From contig NZ_NRRW01000009.1 in assembly GCF_016583835.1 (NCBI RefSeq), positions 28,495-92,494 on the forward strand: a DNA stretch of 64,000 nt, read 5' to 3'. Both the position numbers and the translations under genes were made by a program. Shown here in pieces: positions 59,711 to 64,000 of the stretch. Every line of letters begins with the position of its first letter. Position 1 is the stretch's first letter. Source of the DNA: Thiococcus pfennigii (GTDB lineage: Bacteria; Pseudomonadota; Gammaproteobacteria; Chromatiales; Chromatiaceae). The notes under the pieces were generated by a model. The model saw only the letters and a list, made by a program, of their open reading frames with translations. It was not told where the DNA came from and searched no databases.

Positions 59711-60569
59711 CGGGCGCGTTGCAGTCTGGTGCGGCCTCGAGGCGTCGTACGGCGCGGCTCACCGTCGAGTAATGCACGCCGAAGAACGCGGCAATCTCCT
59801 GCATCGTGTAGACGCCGGTGGCGAAGGCCCGAGCCATGGCCTCGTCACGGTTGGGATACCGGCGCGCGAAGCCGGCGAGGGGCTCCGCCAACGCCCGGCG
59901 CTGCGCGCGCGGGACCTCGCGCAGCCGTCCCAAGGGCTTGGTCGTCGCGCGATGGCGCTCGGCGAAACCCTCCCTGCCGAGAAAGACCGGATGACGCAGA
60001 CCTTCCCAGATGCTCGCACTGCCGACCCCTTGGCGAACGAAATCCGCATACCCTGCCTGCGCGACGCCGCGGTCCTCGCCGAACTGCCCGAGCAGCCAAT
60101 CCGTCTCCAACCACGCCGGCGCCGACGCCCGCCCGACCATCGCCCGGTAGCTGCTCCATGCCCACCCTTCCGCCGCCGGGACCATGCCCGCGTGCACGGG
60201 ATTCAGCACGACGTAGCGCGCGAGCTCCAACAGGTACGCATCGCGTTCCACCAAGATGGCTTTGAAGCGTCCCTGCAACAGGTGTCCCACCAGCCCGTGG
60301 CGTCGGTTGGTCCTTTGGGTGTAGACACCGTTCAGCTGGCGCATGCCCTTGGACAGGTTGGCCTCAGGTGTCTCGACGACGATGTGGTAATGGTTCGTCA
60401 TCTGGCAGTAGGCGTGGCACCGCCAGTTGAACCGCTCACAGACATCGCCTAAAAGCTCCAGCCAAGCGCTGCGATCCGCATCGTCACGATAGATGGCCTC
60501 ACGCCGATCGCCGCGCGAGGTAACGTGGTAGAGCCCGCCGGCTAGCTCGATACGAAGGGGTCTGGCCAT
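59688..60569 (-). CDS. REP-associated tyrosine transposase (RAYT, IS200/Y1 family) with C-terminal HTH
   Basis: A 293-residue HUH-type Y1 transposase. MARPLRIELAGGLYHVTSRG begins the protein, NHYHIVVETP carries the HUH-type histidines, and a Tyr in ARYVVLNPVHAG is the probable nucleophile. An extended C terminus adds a helix-turn-helix (MQEIAAFFGVHYSTVSRAVR, about 255-275). RAYTs process or move REP-type palindromes and are usually single-copy. The ATG at 60569 is the standard start. Both its ends recur in the window, at 62438-62477 and 63749-63865. Confidence 0.92.
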   Translation of the reverse strand: MARPLRIELAGGLYHVTSRGDRREAIYRDDADRSAWLELLGDVCERFNWRCHAYCQMTNHYHIVVETPEANLSKGMRQLNGVYTQRTNRRHGLVGHLLQGRFKAILVERDAYLLELARYVVLNPVHAGMVPAAEGWAWSSYRAMVGRASAPAWLETDWLLGQFGEDRGVAQAGYADFVRQGVGSASIWEGLRHPVFLGREGFAERHRATTKPLGRLREVPRAQRRALAEPLAGFARRYPNRDEAMARAFATGVYTMQEIAAFFGVHYSTVSRAVRRLEAAPDCNAPAPAASSK

Positions 60570-60614
60570 GGCCGAAGTGTAGTCGGGCGGTGCTGGATTG
60601 CAAGACCTGACCCC
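60498..60614. repeat. Right end of the RAYT element (117 bp, repeated at 63749-63865)
   Basis: The segment spans the first 24 codons of the transposase and its upstream GGATTGCAAGACCTGACCCC. It recurs at 63749-63865 with two mismatches in the compared stretch. Confidence 0.85.
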
Positions 60615-60666
60615 GTTTTTTGTGACCCCGTTTTTTGTGACCCCGTTTTTTGACCCCGTTTTTTCG
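60609..60666. repeat. Four tandem copies of a 13-15 bp GACCCCGTTTTTT unit
   Basis: GACCCCGTTTTTTGT at 60609 and 60624, GACCCCGTTTTTT at 60639, and GACCCCGTTTTTTCG at 60652. It directly abuts the RAYT right end. The rest of 60667-60866 has no gene. Confidence 0.85.
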
Positions 60667-60866
60667 TCACTTGGGTTACGCGGCATGAGGCGCAAGCCGG
60701 TGTCATGTCGCGGCGATTGATCGGGCCAAGACCGTGTGCGCTGACGCTGCGCCTGCCCGATATCCCCGGGCCGGGGCCGCTCCGGTGGCTGGCCAGAGCG
60801 TGGCGACGGCCAGCCAGCATGCGGGCGGAGTTTGTGCGCTTGTTCCGCGAATTTCTGCCTGAAACG

Positions 60867-61356
<490 letters not shown>

Positions 61357-62053
61357 ATCAATTTCTGTCTAGAGCCGAACGTGAAGCCTAGGCCAGGCTG
61401 TACTGCGCCTATGATGACGCCGAATACAACGCGCCGAGTGCGACGGCGCAGCACATGGTCGGCTTTAGGCGCTTGTTGGACTAATCCGCTCGCGGCACGG
61501 CGTGTCCGTCTGCTCGGGCACGCTCTAGAAAGAGGGGATTGCATTGTCGCGGCCGGTCCGCCCGGCAACGGCGCGTGGGCGCGGCCAGGGGTCGAGCAGG
61601 GGCAGATGTCTTGATCAAGGGCATCGGCATCGGTCCGTGAGGTCGCAATCCAACGGCTCTGCGGGCAATCTTAGGCCATTCTCCGGATTTCAGGCGAGCA
61701 CAAGGGCCGACCGTTGTGGGTCGGTCCAGCCGGAGGAGGCGACGCGATCGGTGTCAGGCGCGCAAGGCGGCGCCTCGCCCGTCGCGGCGCGGGGCGCTCA
61801 GGCGGGCGATCACGCGCAGCCGGCCGGTGCGGCACGTCGGGCACGGATAGGCATCTAAGGGGACGCGCTCGCCGGCTTCTTCGGCCTGCGCTGTCGCGGC
61901 GGGCGGTGCCGCGAGCGCGGCGCGGATCTTGGGCAAGCGGCGTGAAAAAGCGGACAACTACGGTGACAGACACCGGTTCTCGGGGCTTTGCCGAGCGGTT
62001 CGCAAGGTGCGATCCTGTTTGTGTTCGCAGCCGCAACTACTCTGGAGGTCGTC
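61357..62053. other. Decayed intergenic sequence in the accessory island
   Basis: 697 bases between DUF4160 and the AbrB gene. It includes the possible transposase remnant at 61754-61957 and a short hairpin around 61704-61727 without a T-run. The 61376-61490 stretch has a GTTGGAC motif but no convincing integron attachment site. Confidence 0.5.
61754..61957 (-). pseudogene. Possible remnant of a transposase C terminus (zinc-ribbon end)
   Basis: The minus strand reads ...PKIRAALAAPPAATAQAEEA, then YPCPTCRTGRLRVIARLSAP. A CPxCxxGxLR(V/P)I ending with a Pro/Ala-rich stretch before it resembles the end of IS91-like transposases. No catalytic domain is present, so this is at most a fragment. Confidence 0.35.
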
Positions 62054-62281
62054 ATGGTTCAGCTGAAAATCGTCAAGATCGGCAACTCCTTGGGCGTGCG
62101 GCTGCCGCGGGAGGTGCTCAATCGCATGCATCTTGGTGACGGCGACAAGCTGATTCTGACCGAGGCCCCGGAAGGGGGCTATCGGCTGGCCCCCTATGAT
62201 CCCGAGTTCGAGCGGCAGATGGAGATCGCCGAGGAGGGCATCAGAAAGTATCGCAATACCCTGCGCGAGTTGGCCAAGTGA
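62054..62281 (+). CDS. AbrB/MazE/SpoVT-family antitoxin
   Basis: A 75-residue DNA-binding antitoxin. KIVKIGNSLGVRLPREVLNR is the swapped-hairpin AbrB fold, followed by LGDGDKLILTEAPEGGYRL and a helical toxin-binding tail (EFERQMEIAEEGIRKYRNTL). CTGGAGG precedes the ATG. Its stop overlaps the start of a broken Doc toxin gene, a known AbrB-Doc pairing, so it is now an orphan antitoxin. Confidence 0.92.
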   Translation: MVQLKIVKIGNSLGVRLPREVLNRMHLGDGDKLILTEAPEGGYRLAPYDPEFERQMEIAEEGIRKYRNTLRELAK

Positions 62282-62410
62282 CGGAACCTGTCTGGCTTTC
62301 CGACGACCTCCCGATGCTTTTGCACGAACGGCTGGTAGCGGATTGTCCGATGTTCGGGATCGCGGATTGCTCGAGTCGGCGATGGCGTCCGCAATGCACG
62401 CAATGGCACG
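62278..62410 (+). pseudogene. Frameshifted and truncated Doc (Fic-fold) toxin
   Basis: From a GTG overlapping the AbrB stop the frame reads MTEPVWLSDDLPMLLHERL, matching the N terminus of Doc toxins. The next conserved piece (RDRGLLESAMASAM) appears in a different frame about 60 bases on. The HPFxxGNKR catalytic motif is absent because the sequence is replaced by RAYT-end repeat from 62438. At least one indel plus truncation makes it nonfunctional. Confidence 0.78.
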
Positions 62411-62437
62411 CAATGGGGTCACACGCGCGCGATGGGG

Positions 62438-62477
62438 TCTTGCATTCAAGCACCCTGCTTGCTTGAGGCTGCCGGCG
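62438..62477. repeat. Solo left end of a RAYT element
   Basis: TCTTGCATTCAAGCACCCTG followed by CTTGCTTGAGGCTGCCGGCG, matching 59671-59710 at 38 of 40 positions, but with no transposase attached. It sits between the broken doc gene and the PIN toxin gene. Confidence 0.75.
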
Positions 62478-62535
62478 TGTTGCGTTTGCGTTTTTGTTTT
62501 TGCGTGATCCCGTTTTTGCGGTAACGATAAGACTT

Positions 62536-63015
62536 CTAACTGGATCGGATCTGCTCCAACAGGTCAACGGAGACCCGGTAGCCGAAATCCGACATCTGCC
62601 GAACGCATCCCTCGGCGCTCTGGATCAACCCTCGCCGCTGCGCCACATCGAGCAGCCGAACCGATCCGACGATGTTTAGCCCCTTGCGCAGGGCACACCG
62701 CCTCGCTAGCCGGTCGTCCATGATCAGCAGTGAATGCTCCCGGTCCTCCAGGGCCAGTCGGATCGAATCGCTTTCACCGAGCCCCAGGCTGGGGGTCAAG
62801 GCGATCGATTCCCTTGCATGGGCCTCGACGCACAGCCAGCCGTCCCGGATGGATGCAGCGATCCGTTGAGCGTCCACTCCCACGGTCACCAAGCATTCGT
62901 TCCGCACCGACGCGGTGATCCAGATCCGCGAAAACAACGCCCGCAGGATGAAGAGTCCGTCGATTCCAGCAAAGGCGATGAGTGGCCCAGCGTCGGCGAT
63001 TACGACGCGAGCCAT
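62536..63015 (-). CDS. PIN-fold toxin, DUF3368 type
   Basis: A 159-residue PIN-domain RNase. VVIADAGPLIAFAGIDGL carries the first acidic residue (D8), ESDSIRLAL the central one(s), and LLIMDDRLARR the distal Asp pair. DUF3368 proteins are toxins paired with UPF0175 antitoxins; targets are typically tRNA or rRNA in PIN toxins, but the target here is unknown. Its start overlaps the antitoxin gene by 16 bases. It belongs to the block between two RAYT ends. Confidence 0.88.
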   Translation of the reverse strand: MARVVIADAGPLIAFAGIDGLFILRALFSRIWITASVRNECLVTVGVDAQRIAASIRDGWLCVEAHARESIALTPSLGLGESDSIRLALEDREHSLLIMDDRLARRCALRKGLNIVGSVRLLDVAQRRGLIQSAEGCVRQMSDFGYRVSVDLLEQIRSS

Positions 63016-63338
63016 CGATCCAGGTCCGCGGCTTCGTGCCTGGTCGTTTCGTCAAAGCGCACGACGTCGATACCCAATTCATCGAGGTACTGGAGAAACG
63101 CCTGCGTGACCATACCACTCAGCCGGACGGCTCCGCCCAAAGACAGTGTACCGTCTTTGAAGAGTGCCGCAGCCAAGGCTGGTCTGACCGACCGCTCCCC
63201 CTCGGCAATCGACTTGTCGATGTGGACGATCAGCGCGTTGGGTTCATCGCCCTTGAGCACAAGCACGGGCGACTCTTCGGCCTGGCGCAGCGCGAGGGAG
63301 GGGTTCTTTTTCAGGTTTCTGACATTCGTGGCGTGCAC
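63000..63338 (-). CDS. UPF0175 antitoxin with Phd-like N-terminal segment
   Basis: A 112-residue antitoxin. The first about 42 residues (NVRNLKKNPSLALRQAEESP, then VLVLKGDEPNALIVHID) look like a Phd/YefM DNA-binding arm. Residues about 50-110 (RPALAAALFKDGTLSLGGAV, then LSGMVTQAFLQYLDELGIDV) are the UPF0175 fold. It lies upstream of and overlaps the PIN toxin, the usual order. A duplicate of its first 23 codons reappears at 63874-63944, truncated by the RAYT end. Confidence 0.85.
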   Translation of the reverse strand: MHATNVRNLKKNPSLALRQAEESPVLVLKGDEPNALIVHIDKSIAEGERSVRPALAAALFKDGTLSLGGAVRLSGMVTQAFLQYLDELGIDVVRFDETTRHEAADLDRWLAS

Positions 63339-63394
63339 GTTGCGTCCCGGAAGCTGGCACTGGGGGATCCTTGCCGTAGCCTACGCCTCGTAGT
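63268..63394. repeat. 127-bp exact direct repeat, copy A
   Basis: Identical over its full length to 63874-64000 (offset 606 bases). It covers the start of the UPF0175 antitoxin gene and the end of the Phd-like gene. Copy B runs off the window, so the true repeat may be longer. Confidence 0.95.
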
Positions 63395-63602
63395 CTACGG
63401 TGTCGATGCCGCGCTGATCCAGGACAGGGAGCGACCAGAACCCGGCGAAGGCATCGTGGCCGTTGCGATTCAAATCGACATCCGCGAAGAGAACGAAGAT
63501 GGGCCGGCCGTCTCGCGTGACGATGGACAGGCCTCCCGATTCCGCTTCTCGGCTCAGGTCGTCGATCCGGTCGGGCAAGTCACGGGTTTCAAAGGTTTGC
63601 AA
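63381..63602 (-). CDS. Phd/YefM-like antitoxin or accessory protein
   Basis: A 73-residue protein. MQTFETRDLPDRIDDLSREA followed by GGLSIVTRDGRPIFVLF matches the Phd/YefM N-terminal fold. No toxin gene of the Doc/YoeB type adjoins it; the next gene downstream (43 bases) is the UPF0175 antitoxin. The last codons are duplicated at 63987-64000. Confidence 0.75.
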   Translation of the reverse strand: MQTFETRDLPDRIDDLSREAESGGLSIVTRDGRPIFVLFADVDLNRNGHDAFAGFWSLPVLDQRGIDTVDYEA

Positions 63603-63619
63603 GTCGCGGTTTCGAACGA

Positions 63620-63820
63620 TCAGGAGCCCCCAGGGGTCACCCCTATAACGCCATCGGCTGCGGCCGCGTCCTCGTGTCGCTTGACCGCCCGACTGACGGT
63701 CATTCGACTGATCCCGAAGTGCTCGGCGATGGCCTGCCGCAATAGGGTCTCACGCCGATCGCCGCGCGAGGTAACGTGGTAGAGCCCGCCGGCTAGCTCG
63801 ATACGAAGGGGTCTGGCCAT
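63620..63820 (-). pseudogene. Internally deleted RAYT transposase
   Basis: A 66-codon open frame that joins the first 24 RAYT residues (MARPLRIELAGGLYHVTSRG, then DRRE) directly to a helix-turn-helix like that at the RAYT C terminus (LLRQAIAEHFGISRMTVSRA, VKRHE). About 230 internal residues, including the HUH and Tyr catalytic motifs, are missing. The frame is open, so a small DNA-binding protein could be made, but nothing shows that it is. Confidence 0.75.
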
Positions 63821-63865
63821 GGGCGACGTGTAGTCGGGCGGTGCTGGATTGCAAGACCTGACCCC
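63749..63865. repeat. Second right end of a RAYT element
   Basis: Matches 60498-60614 with two mismatches (GCCATGGCCGAAGTG versus GCCATGGGCGACGTG). It is followed by AGTGACC and then the truncated antitoxin copy, marking an insertion junction at about 63873. Confidence 0.85.
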
Positions 63866-63873
63866 AGTGACCC

Positions 63874-64000
63874 GGCGACTCTTCGGCCTGGCGCAGCGCG
63901 AGGGAGGGGTTCTTTTTCAGGTTTCTGACATTCGTGGCGTGCACGTTGCGTCCCGGAAGCTGGCACTGGGGGATCCTTGCCGTAGCCTACGCCTCGTAGT
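63874..64000. repeat. 127-bp exact direct repeat, copy B, with truncated antitoxin gene
   Basis: Identical to 63268-63394. On the minus strand it contains the first 23 codons of the UPF0175 antitoxin (63944 down to 63876), cut off by the RAYT end after ...RQAEESP. It also holds the last codons of a second Phd-like gene from 63987, which continues beyond the window. Confidence 0.93.

Noticed and set aside
61376..61490. Possible integron attC site (GTTGGAC and TTTAGGCGCTTG)
   Set aside because: One GTTRRRY-like core is present, but no matching RYYYAAC partner or paired L boxes were found, and no integrase is in the window.

Overview
The window is GC-rich gammaproteobacterial DNA, most likely from a purple sulfur bacterium of the Chromatiaceae type. 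The strongest pointer is a secreted Gly/Tyr/Trp-rich sulfur globule protein at about 13.0-13.4 kb. The gammaproteobacterial gene orders (gyrA-serC, pyrG-kdsA-eno-ftsB-ispD-ispF-truD, surE-pcm-yqaA-nlpD-rpoS), a cbb3 oxidase locus, a complete System I cytochrome c maturation operon and a sucrose-phosphate synthase (a compatible-solute gene common in salt-tolerant relatives) fit this. The species cannot be named from the sequence alone.

Bases 1-6 kb hold the gyrA 3' end and then a serine and aromatic/histidine amino acid series, serC-serA-pheA-hisC-tyrA. A stress-type coiled-coil protein, tRNA-Pro(CGG) and ispB follow. From 8 to 12 kb come rplU-rpmA-obgE-proB-dnaQ. A convergent fnr-type regulator has an FNR box in its own promoter, and next to it lies the sulfur globule gene with its own promoter and tandem hairpins. 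From 13.8 to 25.2 kb are pyrG-kdsA, eno-ftsB-ispD-ispF-truD, an Smr-domain gene, and surE-pcm-yqaA-nlpD-rpoS. From 26.6 to 34.9 kb lies ccoNOQP-ccoG-ccoH-ccoI-ccoS: oxidase subunits followed by their copper-delivery and assembly factors. lipA, coaX and the sucrose-phosphate synthase come next, then a probable orphan small RNA and a PEBP-family gene. The ccmABCDEFGHI operon (minus strand, 40.1-47.3 kb) makes the c-type cytochromes that CcoO and CcoP need. hemC-hemD, diverging from it, make the tetrapyrrole precursor for haem and bacteriochlorophyll.

From about 49.4 kb the chromosome becomes patchier: an SDR gene and a small lipoprotein lie between two REP-like repeats, followed by an RRM protein, ubiD-prlC, a CNP1-like protein and a gamma carbonic anhydrase with a frameshifted partial duplicate. 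A discoidin-like/OmpA protein is coupled to a Cys-rich lipoprotein.

The last 4.4 kb (59.6-64.0 kb) is an accessory island. It contains an intact REP-associated tyrosine transposase (RAYT), a low-GC DUF4160-DUF2442 pair, a possible IS remnant, an AbrB antitoxin with a broken Doc toxin, and a Phd/UPF0175/PIN toxin-antitoxin block. That block is flanked by the same two ends that bound the RAYT. An internally deleted RAYT and an exact 127-bp repeat end the window.

Three kinds of dispersed repeat recur between housekeeping genes. The most striking is a palindromic element of about 170 bp present three times, immediately upstream of rplU, obgE and eno.
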